Below, piece by piece: positions 9,211 through 17,453 of a DNA stretch of 45,112 bases. Position 1 is the stretch's first letter, and each line of letters begins with the position of its first letter. The translations under genes and the position numbers were made by a program. Under the pieces are notes generated by a model. The model searched no databases. It saw only the letters and a list, made by a program, of their open reading frames with translations, and was not told where the DNA came from. Source of the DNA: Actinomycetes bacterium (GTDB lineage Bacteria; Actinomycetota; Actinomycetes; Nanopelagicales; Nanopelagicaceae); NCBI GenBank assembly GCA_025360085.1, contig JANYCW010000042.1, positions 1-45,112 on the forward strand, written 5' to 3'.

Positions 9211-10323
9211 ATGGCACAGAGTAAAAGATTATCTGCAGGCATCGTACGCAATAACCGACAGATGTCGGATGGTCGCACGATTCGCTATTACGACACCACC
9301 AATCAATCACGTAACGCCCCAGATTTACGTCCAGTCGAAGCCCAGCCACCGATCGGCGAACTCAGGTTTGATGCACTCGTTAACGAGTGGGTAGCAATGG
9401 CGGCGCACCGCCAAGGTCGAATATTCTTACCTCCGAAAGAACTCTGTCCACTCTGCCCCACGAATGGCGAACTCTTAACCGAGATTCCTGAAGCAGATTT
9501 CGAGGTCGTTGTGTTTGATAATCGCTCGCCTTCCCTGCGACCACCCGTTGGCGATTGGGCATTGCCAGATGAAGTTGGGCCAGATACAGATTTAGGTACA
9601 GCTGCGGGAAAGTGTGAAGTAATTTGTTTTACTGCCAATCACGGAAAGTCTTTTAAGGATTTGACCCCCGATCGAGTTCGGGTTCTATTGGAGGCATGGA
9701 AAGATCGTACCGAGGAACTCTCCCTTGAACCTTTCATCGAACATATCGCGCCTTTTGAAAATCGAGGAGAAGAAGTTGGCGTCACGCTATCGCATCCACA
9801 TGGACAAATTTATGCGTATTCATATCTGCCACCACGCGTTGAGAAGATGTTGGCGGCAGCGAAAACGTATAAACAATCTACGGGTAAAAACTTATTTGAT
9901 GAAATCCTTGCTCGCGAAATCCGTGATCATGAACGCATCATTGTTCGTAACGATCACTGGATTGCATATGTACCATATGCATCGCGTTATCCTTTTGAAA
10001 TACATGTCGCTCCACTTAATCCAGTTGCGGATTTAGCTGGCCTCACTGAAGCAGATTGCGACGCCTTTCCAGCGATTGCACTTGAGGTAATGAACCGACT
10101 CGATGGAGTCTTTGGGATTGAAATGGCCTACATCGCCACTTGGCACCAAGCCCCCGTGCGCGTTGGTCGTGATCTTCTTCGTCTTCATTGGCAGATCACC
10201 AGCGTTCGACGAGCACCAGGAAAATTGAAGTATCTGGCGGGATCTGAATCTGCAATGGGTGCATTTATTATGGATATGCGTCCGGAGCAATCGGCGGCTC
10301 AATTACGGGAAGTAAAGTTATAG
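9211..10323 (+). CDS. galT: Galactose-1-phosphate uridylyltransferase
   Basis: Transfers UMP from UDP-glucose to galactose 1-phosphate in the Leloir pathway. The 370-residue protein is of normal length for the class I GalT family. Zinc-site cysteines are seen at C79 and C82 (CPLC), and the active-site motif HPHGQ spans 195-199, with H197 as the expected nucleophile that carries UMP. The C-terminal segment with TWHQAPV and LHWQITSV matches the second half of the family, which contributes the remaining metal and substrate ligands. The ATG at 9211 follows a TAGAGT hexamer by 9 nt and no Shine-Dalgarno sequence is present. galE follows after 2 bp and galK after a further 8 bp. Confidence 0.93.
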   Translation: MAQSKRLSAGIVRNNRQMSDGRTIRYYDTTNQSRNAPDLRPVEAQPPIGELRFDALVNEWVAMAAHRQGRIFLPPKELCPLCPTNGELLTEIPEADFEVVVFDNRSPSLRPPVGDWALPDEVGPDTDLGTAAGKCEVICFTANHGKSFKDLTPDRVRVLLEAWKDRTEELSLEPFIEHIAPFENRGEEVGVTLSHPHGQIYAYSYLPPRVEKMLAAAKTYKQSTGKNLFDEILAREIRDHERIIVRNDHWIAYVPYASRYPFEIHVAPLNPVADLAGLTEADCDAFPAIALEVMNRLDGVFGIEMAYIATWHQAPVRVGRDLLRLHWQITSVRRAPGKLKYLAGSESAMGAFIMDMRPEQSAAQLREVKL

Positions 10324-10325
10324 CC
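10313..10325 (+). promoter_or_regulatory. Possible internal leaderless promoter of galE
   Basis: TAAAGT (10313-10318) lies 7 nt before the galE ATG at 10326, inside the end of galT. It could give galE-galK expression independent of galT, in addition to read-through. Confidence 0.35.
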
Positions 10326-11279
10326 ATGAAAATACTTATTACTGGAGGCGCTGGCTATATTGGTGGTACGGCGGTAGAGATTATGCGGGGCCAAGGTCAC
10401 GAAATCTCCATTTTGGATGATTGCAGTACTGGCCATGTCGATACGATTCCAAAAGATGTTCGATTTGTACAGGGCTCATTATTAAATCCCTCCGAAATTG
10501 CAGATGCACTAACGGGTACCGATGCCGTTATTCATTTTGCGGGAAAGTCTCTCGTAGGTGAATCCGTTGATAAGCCCGCTTTATATTACAGTGTAAATGT
10601 TGGCGGCACACGAAATCTCCTTGATGAGATGTACAAGGCCGGCGTGAAAAAAATAGTTTTCTCATCATCTGCGGCTACATATGGTGAGCCCTTACAGATT
10701 CCGATACCGGAAAGTGCAACGACTTCACCTACAAATCCATATGGCGCGACGAAGTTAGCAGTCGATCAAATGATCACAACAGAATCCCGCACGCGGGGTT
10801 TGGCGGCAGCTTCGCTTCGGTATTTCAATGTTGCAGGCGCGCTACATTGCGATCGCGGTTGGTTGAGCGAGCGTCATAACCCCGAAACTCACTTGATCCC
10901 AAATATCTTGTGCAGCTCCGTTGAAAATCCCGTAAAGATCTTCGGGAGTGACTGGCCTACGGCTGATGGGACATGCATCCGCGACTATGTCCATGTCATA
11001 GATCTCATCGATGCCCATATTAAGGCGCTCGATTCACTTCAAAACGAATTACATGAGATTTATAATCTAGGAAGTGGTGATGGTTATTCTGTTCGCCAAG
11101 TCGTGGCCGCAGCGTGCGAGGCTTTTGGCCATTCAATAGCAACAATTGATTCACCACGACGGCCTGGAGATCCCGCAGTTTTAATTGCAGATATCGGAAA
11201 GGCACGTACTGGTCTTGATTGGGCGCCAACACGTGGCATCCAGGCAATGGTTGCCGACACACTGGCTTCTTTTAATTAG
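10326..11279 (+). CDS. galE: UDP-glucose 4-epimerase
   Basis: Interconverts UDP-galactose and UDP-glucose using bound NAD+. The 317-residue protein is a short-chain dehydrogenase of the extended type: GGAGYIG at the N-terminus binds NAD, SSSAATYG supplies the catalytic Ser/Thr region, and YGATK supplies the Tyr-Lys pair. RDYVHVIDL and the GSGDGYSV stretch are also typical of GalE. It sits between galT and galK, so the assignment as the galactose epimerase, not another UDP-sugar epimerase, is secure from context. The start at 10326 is 2 bp after the galT stop. Confidence 0.93.
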   Translation: MKILITGGAGYIGGTAVEIMRGQGHEISILDDCSTGHVDTIPKDVRFVQGSLLNPSEIADALTGTDAVIHFAGKSLVGESVDKPALYYSVNVGGTRNLLDEMYKAGVKKIVFSSSAATYGEPLQIPIPESATTSPTNPYGATKLAVDQMITTESRTRGLAAASLRYFNVAGALHCDRGWLSERHNPETHLIPNILCSSVENPVKIFGSDWPTADGTCIRDYVHVIDLIDAHIKALDSLQNELHEIYNLGSGDGYSVRQVVAAACEAFGHSIATIDSPRRPGDPAVLIADIGKARTGLDWAPTRGIQAMVADTLASFN

Positions 11280-11287
11280 CCACACAT

Positions 11288-12424
11288 ATGTCCACAATCG
11301 AACGGAATTTTGTACTTACTTTTGGACAACCTCCCGACATTATTGCCGCGGCCCCTGGGCGGGTTAATTTAATAGGGGAACATATCGATTACAGCGATGG
11401 TTACGTTCTCCCCTTTGCCATTGCAGATAGAACCTATTGTGCAATTGGAAAGCGTTCTGACCGACGTGTTCACATCGCCTCTGCTCAACGCAGAAATAGA
11501 GTTATTTCAATCAAACTAGATGATATTAAACCTTCAAGAGCGGGCAAGTGGGAGCGCTACGTCTTAGGTGTTATTTGGTCGTTAGGGATTAATCAAGGCT
11601 TGGATATTATGATTGATGGACAAGTTCCCTTAGGTGCGGGTCTTTCATCATCGGCGGCCCTTGAATGCAGTGTTGCAACCGCACTCAATGATTTATTTTC
11701 ACTTGGTATTGACTTGGAATCTCTAGCTCGCCTGACACAAAAAGCTGAAAACGATTACGTCGGTGTCCCTTGTGGAATCATGGACCAATCAGTTTCGCTC
11801 ATGGCAAATCGCGGTTCGGCGCTTTTACTTGACTGCCGCGATTTGAGTTCTCGTAACGTTTCATTTGATGTCGCCGCGAGCGGTCTTGAACTTCTCATTA
11901 TTGATACCCAAGCCCATCACTCGCTGACCGATGGTGGATATGCCCAGCGCAGAGCATCATGCGAATCAGTCGTTGCCAAGCTATCAATTAGGTCGATGCG
12001 CGAACTAACTTTAGAAAAACTTGAAGCCTCGAAAGATCTCATTAGTGGAATTGAGTTTATGAGAGCTCGACATGCGGTCACCGAGATTCGACGTGTTTTA
12101 GATGCGGTGGTTGCACTAGAAAAAGAGGATTTTGTAGATTTAGGCAGATTATTAAACGCCTCACACGCCTCTCTTCGCGATGATTACGACGTTTCATGTC
12201 CTGAACTCAACACGGCCGTTGCTGCATCTATTTCTGCCGGCGCCCTCGGTGCCCGAATGGTTGGCGGAGGTTTTGGGGGCAGCGCAATCGCTCTTATAAA
12301 AGCAAGTCACACACAAGAGACCATTAAAAATATTGAAACGCAATTTAGAAAAAATAGATTTAAGGCGCCAAGATTTTTTACTTCACTTCCCAGCCAAGGC
12401 GCGCAGATTATTCAACGGGGTTAA
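11288..12424 (+). CDS. galK: Galactokinase
   Basis: Phosphorylates galactose to galactose 1-phosphate with ATP, the first Leloir step. The GHMP-kinase family features are all present in 378 residues: the galactokinase signature GRVNLIGEHIDYSDGYVLP near the N-terminus, the ATP-binding loop PLGAGLSSSAALE, and the C-terminal GGGFGGSAIALI motif. The order galT-galE-galK with short gaps indicates an operon divergent from the alpha-galactosidase. Its last 17 bp overlap the 3' end of the ACT-domain gene on the opposite strand, so the two transcription units converge with no room for a conventional terminator. Confidence 0.94.
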   Translation: MSTIERNFVLTFGQPPDIIAAAPGRVNLIGEHIDYSDGYVLPFAIADRTYCAIGKRSDRRVHIASAQRRNRVISIKLDDIKPSRAGKWERYVLGVIWSLGINQGLDIMIDGQVPLGAGLSSSAALECSVATALNDLFSLGIDLESLARLTQKAENDYVGVPCGIMDQSVSLMANRGSALLLDCRDLSSRNVSFDVAASGLELLIIDTQAHHSLTDGGYAQRRASCESVVAKLSIRSMRELTLEKLEASKDLISGIEFMRARHAVTEIRRVLDAVVALEKEDFVDLGRLLNASHASLRDDYDVSCPELNTAVAASISAGALGARMVGGGFGGSAIALIKASHTQETIKNIETQFRKNRFKAPRFFTSLPSQGAQIIQRG

Positions 12425-12647
12425 TGGATATTACTTCTACACCGCCGATTGAGTTAAGAAGATTTATAAGATCGGTTGGGTCACTTCCTGGCACTGCAAC
12501 GGTGATGTCATCGAAGCCACGACCGCCTTCAGATTTCAACACTATAAGTTCGCGAATATCGCCTCCAGCCGAGCCAATTGCCGAAGCAAGCAGACCAAGC
12601 GAGCCGGGTAGATCTGGAATTGCTACATTGAGACGAAATAGGGCCAT
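12408..12647 (-). CDS. Free-standing ACT-domain protein
   Basis: A 79-residue protein consisting of a single ACT domain: RLNVAIPDLPGSLGLLASAI matches the first strand, the ligand-binding Gly loop and first helix, and the rest gives the beta-alpha-beta-beta-alpha-beta pattern. ACT domains usually bind amino acids and are attached to metabolic enzymes; a free one may act as a sensor subunit. No partner enzyme is adjacent, so its ligand is unknown. The ATG at 12647 lies 6 nt after TAAGAT (12659-12654), suggesting a leaderless transcript separate from the Rieske gene upstream, whose stop is 34 bp away. Confidence 0.75.
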   Translation of the reverse strand: MALFRLNVAIPDLPGSLGLLASAIGSAGGDIRELIVLKSEGGRGFDDITVAVPGSDPTDLINLLNSIGGVEVISINPVE

Positions 12648-12681
12648 GGGTAAATCTTAACCCTACAGTGTTTCGGTTGAG

Positions 12682-13563
12682 TTACGCGAGTATTACCCAA
12701 GCACCCTCTATAGCTACTTTGAGTTTAGGAAGTGGAGTTGTAGCTGGCCCAACTGTGGCAGCACCTGACTTAAACGGATCAAATTTGGAGCCATGGCAAG
12801 GACAAATTAAAGACAAACTCACCACGTCATATGCCACAGTGCACCCTAAATGCGTGCAGATTGCAGAATAAGCAAATACACCAGTCTTAGTTCTAAACAG
12901 GATCGCAGGTGCTCCATTTGCTAGTACGAAATTTTTCGTTGCTCCGACTTTGAGTGCCGCAAGTTTTACAATCTTAGTTTTAGTGGCTGCAGAGGCATTA
13001 TCTTGCAGATTTTTTGGTGTAAATATCCTGCCAGCCCCAGCAAAGGCAACCGCCATTGCACCGATTATCCCAACACGCATGACTCCCCGACGCTCTAGCG
13101 ACATTGTAAAACCCTTTCGATTATTTTTAATGAGTAGCAAGTAAGACAACCATAGGACTGCATACGCGGTATCGCTCGCTAGAAAATAAGGATTGACATG
13201 AAAACTACTTGCTAACCACAACCCCACGGACATTGAGAATCCCCCGAAAGCGGCAAGTGATGGAACAACCCACAAAATTGTAGCTAGCCCAATAGCAAAT
13301 TCAGTAATCATTACAACAATACCGACTTGAATAGAGTGCTCAATCAATTTATTAAAGGCAAAGCCAACGGGAGATTGAGCTGAATACGCACTCAACTGTG
13401 TGCCGATAAAAGTTGAAGAACCTCGAGTTAAGAAGCCAGGATCTGTGGCCTTATCCCACGCGGCATATATCCACGTAAAGCCAAGCCAAAAGCGCATGAT
13501 GCGTAAAGGTAGCCCTTGATTTCGCCAAGATTGTGCGGCAACTCGAAAAATTCCTGAATTCAT
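12682..13563 (-). CDS. DoxX-like membrane domain fused to a Rieske [2Fe-2S] domain
   Basis: The protein has 293 residues from ATG 13563. The first ~150 residues contain about four hydrophobic segments in the pattern of the DoxX/DoxD family. Then LERRGVMRVGIIGAM gives a twin-arginine-like motif before a fifth hydrophobic segment. The C-terminal ~110 residues are a Rieske domain with both cluster motifs intact, CTHLGC and CPCHGS. This suggests a membrane redox protein with its iron-sulfur domain outside the cytoplasm; electron donor and acceptor are unknown. The reading frame extends upstream to 13632 but would overlap the tRNA gene. The chosen ATG has TACTAT (13576-13571) 7 nt upstream, supporting a leaderless start. 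It is not next to a cytochrome bc complex. Confidence 0.82.
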   Translation of the reverse strand: MNSGIFRVAAQSWRNQGLPLRIMRFWLGFTWIYAAWDKATDPGFLTRGSSTFIGTQLSAYSAQSPVGFAFNKLIEHSIQVGIVVMITEFAIGLATILWVVPSLAAFGGFSMSVGLWLASSFHVNPYFLASDTAYAVLWLSYLLLIKNNRKGFTMSLERRGVMRVGIIGAMAVAFAGAGRIFTPKNLQDNASAATKTKIVKLAALKVGATKNFVLANGAPAILFRTKTGVFAYSAICTHLGCTVAYDVVSLSLICPCHGSKFDPFKSGAATVGPATTPLPKLKVAIEGAWVILA

Positions 13564-13608
13564 GATTGAAATAGTAGAGGTAAGGCCGTCGCTTCGCCAT
13601 GAATAAAG

Positions 13609-13680
13609 CTCCCTGACTTGGATTCGAACCAAGAACCTGCCGGTTAACAGCCGGCTGCTCTGCCATTGAGCTATCAGGGA
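13609..13680 (-). tRNA. tRNA-Asn (GTT anticodon)
   Basis: A 72-nt cloverleaf reads on the minus strand. The 7-bp acceptor stem is TCCCTGA paired with TCAGGGA, with G as discriminator base. The anticodon stem GCCGG/CCGGC closes the loop CTGTTAA with anticodon GTT, and the T arm has GGTTCGAATCC. CCA is not encoded. A GTT anticodon after U33 gives the UGU context that tRNA-guanine transglycosylase recognises, and tgt is present in this window. Confidence 0.95.
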
Positions 13681-13699
13681 TCACTGCGTACGAGCGCAA

Positions 13700-13727
13700 A
13701 CTCTAGCGCACACCAGCGAGGTTCGAA
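13700..13727 (-). promoter_or_regulatory. Promoter of tRNA-Asn
   Basis: Minus strand TTCGAA (13727-13722), 16-nt spacer, TAGAGT (13705-13700). Expected transcription start is near 13693, leaving about 13 nt of 5' leader before the tRNA. The promoter lies just beyond the dnaG stop at 13738. Confidence 0.5.
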
Positions 13728-13737
13728 AATTGAGGGT

Positions 13738-15576
13738 TTAAAGGCTTCCGAGGGCTAAGTCATGCAATGTCCGGCGCGTACTTTCGAGAGTGACTAAGGC
13801 ACTAAAGGCTGAGTTATATTCAATTTCATTGTCAAGGGGATTAAGCCGTTGCAAACTTGATTTTAATTCGGCGATTGATCGGGAAATTGCAACCTCTCGC
13901 AGTCGAGCGACAATACTCTCCACATAGAGCGCAGTTGCTTTTCCATCGGCGCGAATTGGTTCAACAGTGAGTTCGGTAAATAATGTTTTAATGCGCTCAT
14001 CTGTAATTGTTTCCATTGTGAGAACCTCTTTCTCACCTATTGTCTTTCGCATTTCACGGTATGCCGGATGGGTAAATGCTGCCACTTCGATATTTGACCA
14101 AAGAGAACCAGCAAATAATTGCGGCTCCTGCAACCGGGACTTAAGCACTTCACGCTCTAAAATCAAACGTGCATCGTTAGCATCTGGTCTCCAACTTGTA
14201 TCATCGGCTAACACTTCCACCAACGCTTGACTGCGGGGTCGGCTTTTATGACCTTGAGACACGGCTGCAGAAACTATTTCAACTTCAACCCCAAGCCATC
14301 CTGCAAGCAAACGAGTGTATTCAGGGCGCAGAGACTTGTCCCGAATTTGTGCAACTAAAGGCGCCGCTGCATTGAGGGCGTTGATGCGCCCTTCTGCTGA
14401 ATCTAATTTGTGATGTGCTATCTCGCTACGGATAGCGAACTCAAATAATGGTACGCGTCGTGCGATTAAATCGCGAAGAGCTAAATCCCCCTTGTGTTGA
14501 CGTACATCGCATGGATCTAAACCATCAGGTTCAACTGCGACAAAAGTCTGCGTAACAAACTTTTGATCTTCACTAAATGCACGCAGCGCCGCCTTTTGTC
14601 CAGCCGCATCGCCATCAAAGGTAAAGATGACCTCACCACGAAATGCATCGTCATCCATCAATAATCTCCGCAAAATACGGATATGTTCGCTTCCAAAAGC
14701 CGTTCCGCATGTTGCAACTGCTGTTGTTATTCCAGCTAGATGAGCGGCCATGACATCGGTATAACCTTCAACTATGACGGCTTGGCGCTTTTTTGCAATC
14801 TCTTTTTTGGCCACATCTAAGCCATATAAAACCTGACTTTTCTTATAAATCGGTGTCTCCGGTGTATTCAAATATTTTGGGCCTTGATCTTGTTCATCGC
14901 TTGCCAACTTGCGCGCACCAAATCCGACAACATCACCTGAAATATCTCTAATAGGCCAGATGAGGCGGTTTCGAAATCTATCGATTGGCCCACGCTGTCC
15001 CATTTTTGAAAGACCAGCAATCTCTAACTCATCAAAGGTATAACTCATGGCGCGCAAATGTTTAGTGAGCCCATCCCATTCATCGGGCGCGAACCCGACA
15101 CCAAATTGCATACAGGCCGCTTTATCAAATCCGCGCTTGGCCAATAGATCGCGACCATGTTGAGCGTCGGGACCATTGAGTTGCTCTTGATAAAACTTTG
15201 CAGCAACTAAATTTGCCGCAATTAAGCGAGAACGTGCCCCGGCTGAAAAAGTTGGAGAATTACTGCCGCCATCTTCATATCGAAGCGAGTATCCCAAACG
15301 ATCAGCTAGTCGTTCAAGGGTTTCAGTAAATGTTAAGTGATCAATCTTCATGAGAAATGCAATGACATCTCCACCACTCTGGCAACCAAAGCAGTGAAAA
15401 TAGCCTTTACTAGGCGTGACATGAAAAGAAGGTGATTTTTCATCGTGAAAAGGGCAAAGCCCTTTTTTTGCTCCACCGCCAGCGTTTTTTAGCGCAACGT
15501 AGTCTCCGACGATTTCATCAATAGGGGCATGATCACGTATGTAGGCTACGTCTTCTTCCCTTATACGCCCGCTCAT
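13738..15576 (-). CDS. dnaG: DNA primase
   Basis: Synthesises RNA primers for replication. The 612-residue protein has the three-domain layout of bacterial primases. The N-terminal CHC2-type zinc finger has CPFH, then FHCFGC (residues about 40-65). The catalytic TOPRIM core holds the metal-binding Glu in VEGYTDVMAAHLAG and the acidic pair in TFDGDAAGQKAAL. The C-terminal helical region expected to bind the DnaB helicase is present and divergent, as usual. The gene follows dgt by 9 bp, but TAAAGT (15588-15583) lies 6 nt before its ATG and includes the dgt stop codon, suggesting an additional leaderless promoter. tRNA-Asn is downstream. Confidence 0.95.
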   Translation of the reverse strand: MSGRIREEDVAYIRDHAPIDEIVGDYVALKNAGGGAKKGLCPFHDEKSPSFHVTPSKGYFHCFGCQSGGDVIAFLMKIDHLTFTETLERLADRLGYSLRYEDGGSNSPTFSAGARSRLIAANLVAAKFYQEQLNGPDAQHGRDLLAKRGFDKAACMQFGVGFAPDEWDGLTKHLRAMSYTFDELEIAGLSKMGQRGPIDRFRNRLIWPIRDISGDVVGFGARKLASDEQDQGPKYLNTPETPIYKKSQVLYGLDVAKKEIAKKRQAVIVEGYTDVMAAHLAGITTAVATCGTAFGSEHIRILRRLLMDDDAFRGEVIFTFDGDAAGQKAALRAFSEDQKFVTQTFVAVEPDGLDPCDVRQHKGDLALRDLIARRVPLFEFAIRSEIAHHKLDSAEGRINALNAAAPLVAQIRDKSLRPEYTRLLAGWLGVEVEIVSAAVSQGHKSRPRSQALVEVLADDTSWRPDANDARLILEREVLKSRLQEPQLFAGSLWSNIEVAAFTHPAYREMRKTIGEKEVLTMETITDERIKTLFTELTVEPIRADGKATALYVESIVARLREVAISRSIAELKSSLQRLNPLDNEIEYNSAFSALVTLESTRRTLHDLALGSL

Positions 15577-15582
15577 ATGCTC

Positions 15583-15588
15583 ACTTTA
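15583..15588 (-). promoter_or_regulatory. Leaderless -10 element of dnaG
   Basis: TAAAGT on the minus strand, 6 nt before the dnaG ATG at 15576 and overlapping the dgt stop codon. No clear -35. Confidence 0.4.
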
Positions 15589-16803
15589 GCAATTAGCCAG
15601 CAGGCGCGTATGTAATACATAAGCACCGGGATCAGTGAGCGCGGCAACTTGGTCGATTATTACGCGCATACGCTCGCGCTCATTAGAGGCTTCATTCCAC
15701 GCTTTGATGAAAATCGAATCTAACTCACGCGGAGCGCATGAGATCAACATCTCCACCAACTCGCCGATAATGACTTGTTGCTTTGCATAACGATCTTGCG
15801 AATGGGCGGCGTTAATCAAATAAAAACCCGCGATCGCTTTTAGAAAATCAACTTCCACGACTTGCTCACGGGGAATCTCTAGATCTGCACTATATCGTGA
15901 AAGTGGACCTTCGCCATGTACTTTGCGCGTTTGAACTTCGGCGGCCAAAACAAATCGTCCAATGAGTTGCGAGGTTGAATCTTTCAATCTTGCAAGCGAC
16001 CTGTGCGTACCGTCAAAATAATGTGGCCAAGCAGAAAGCTTTGCTAACCTATCGTGAGCATTTATTGCTTCTTGTTCAGTTGCATCACTGCCGTAATCAC
16101 TTTTCATCACACGATGGATTTCGCTCAAGTCTTGTTTGAAGTTTTTTACTGAGATTTGTTGTACAAAAATTGCATCCTCTAAATCATGAACTGAGTAAGC
16201 ACAGTCATCGGACCAGTCCATTATTTGTGCTTCGATACATCTTTTACCTATTGGCGCATTCATGCGCATCCAGTTAAAGATTTCCAAGTCATCGTCGTAG
16301 ACACCAAATTTGCGCACGTTGTGGGTAGATGGCCATGGATACTTTGTCGCACCATCGAGTGAAGCGCGGGTTAAGTTAAGACCAACGCTATTTCCTTGTG
16401 CATCAACGGTCTTGGCCTCAAGGCGCACTAACAATCTAAAACTTTGTGCATTGCCTTCAAAACCCCCAAAGTCCTTAGCAATATTGGCCAAGGCCTCTTC
16501 GCCATTGTGGCCAAACGGCGGGTGGCCGAGATCATGAGCCAAACATGCAGTGTCCTGCAAATCTGGATCAGCTCCTAGCGATTCACCGAGTTCACGACCG
16601 ATTTGAGCGCACTCAAGTGAATGGGAAAGGCGTGTACGTTGGAAATCATTTTCCCAAGGCACAGCAACTTGGGTCTTTGCCGCCAATCGGCGAAGGGCTG
16701 CAGAGTGAATAACCCGTGCACGATCGCGCATGAACTCAGTTCGGCCTGGACGTTTAGCTGGCTCATCAAAGAAACGTTGTCTATCACCTTCGCTATACGT
16801 CAC
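15586..16803 (-). CDS. dgt: Deoxyguanosinetriphosphate triphosphohydrolase-like protein
   Basis: HD-domain enzyme that removes triphosphate from dNTPs, controlling nucleotide pools. In its 405 residues the HD-superfamily metal ligands are visible: His in RTRLSHSLECAQIGRE, the His-Asp pair in CLAHDLGHPPFGHNGEEAL, and a later Asp in MDWSDDCAYSVHDLEDA. Substrate preference cannot be told from sequence. It begins with GTG overlapping the stop of the upstream ydcF-like gene (GTGA, 4 bp), and is followed 9 bp later by dnaG. The glyS-dusB-ydcF-dgt-dnaG order looks like one co-transcribed group linking translation and replication functions. Confidence 0.9.
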   Translation of the reverse strand: MTYSEGDRQRFFDEPAKRPGRTEFMRDRARVIHSAALRRLAAKTQVAVPWENDFQRTRLSHSLECAQIGRELGESLGADPDLQDTACLAHDLGHPPFGHNGEEALANIAKDFGGFEGNAQSFRLLVRLEAKTVDAQGNSVGLNLTRASLDGATKYPWPSTHNVRKFGVYDDDLEIFNWMRMNAPIGKRCIEAQIMDWSDDCAYSVHDLEDAIFVQQISVKNFKQDLSEIHRVMKSDYGSDATEQEAINAHDRLAKLSAWPHYFDGTHRSLARLKDSTSQLIGRFVLAAEVQTRKVHGEGPLSRYSADLEIPREQVVEVDFLKAIAGFYLINAAHSQDRYAKQQVIIGELVEMLISCAPRELDSIFIKAWNEASNERERMRVIIDQVAALTDPGAYVLHTRLLANC

Positions 16804-17453
16804 GGAATAATCTTAGTGATGATGTCTGTACCCGGTAAATGATCGCTGACTTGAATGCCCCGACGCCCCAGTGTGATGTAAACAAGGTAGGCACCCGCTT
16901 CACGAAAAAGGTACCTATATCCAGATTTTGAAATCGTATTTGGGCCGGTTCGTACGGGCGAACATGTACTAACGATACCTTGGTCGTTGGCCATCGTCAT
17001 CGCGCGCAGGCAATGAAATGGATCGGTCACAATAATCACATCACTTACTAAGCGCTTTTTCATTAACACCGTAAATGCTTTTGTGCTAACTAAAGTATCG
17101 CGACCTTCTTCAATTGCGGTAATTTTCTTCGCTGGAATGCCGTGAGAGATCAGCCATTTTTTTCCAGATGCAGCTTCGGTTGTGCGATCACCCGGTGCGC
17201 CCGCACCAACAGTAATTATTGTTGGTGCTAAACCTCCATCAAAGATTCGCTTGGCCTCGATCAAACGCGCCTCAAGAGCTTGCCCCGGTCTGCCATTTAA
17301 CTGAGTGGTACCTAACACGACAATAACATCGGCACTTCGCACTATGGGATTATGCGCAGCTCGCCATACTTTTGACACTGCGTAGCCAGGTGCGATTAAT
17401 GCAATGATAATTAATATCGTTAATGTGCGTCGAACCCAACGAAAGATAAACAT
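16800..17453 (-). CDS. YdcF/SanA-type DUF218 membrane protein
   Basis: A 217-residue protein with an N-terminal hydrophobic segment (about residues 10-25, LTILIIIALIAPGYAV) that probably anchors it in the membrane with the rest outside. The DUF218 domain follows: VIVVLGTTQLNGRP at the start of the fold, GQALEARLIEAKRIFD, TITVGAGAPGD, EGRDTLVSTKAF and the DPFHCLRAMTMA segment. Family members (SanA, YdcF) are linked to envelope barrier function, and the biochemical activity is not settled. It starts directly after the dusB stop and overlaps dgt by 4 bp, so it belongs to the glyS-dnaG operon. Confidence 0.85.
   Translation of the reverse strand: MFIFRWVRRTLTILIIIALIAPGYAVSKVWRAAHNPIVRSADVIVVLGTTQLNGRPGQALEARLIEAKRIFDGGLAPTIITVGAGAPGDRTTEAASGKKWLISHGIPAKKITAIEEGRDTLVSTKAFTVLMKKRLVSDVIIVTDPFHCLRAMTMANDQGIVSTCSPVRTGPNTISKSGYRYLFREAGAYLVYITLGRRGIQVSDHLPGTDIITKIIP

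Noticed and set aside
13564-13632. N-terminal extension of the DoxX-Rieske protein
   Set aside because: It would run into the tRNA-Asn gene and lacks hydrophobic or conserved sequence; ATG 13563 has a -10 at the right distance.
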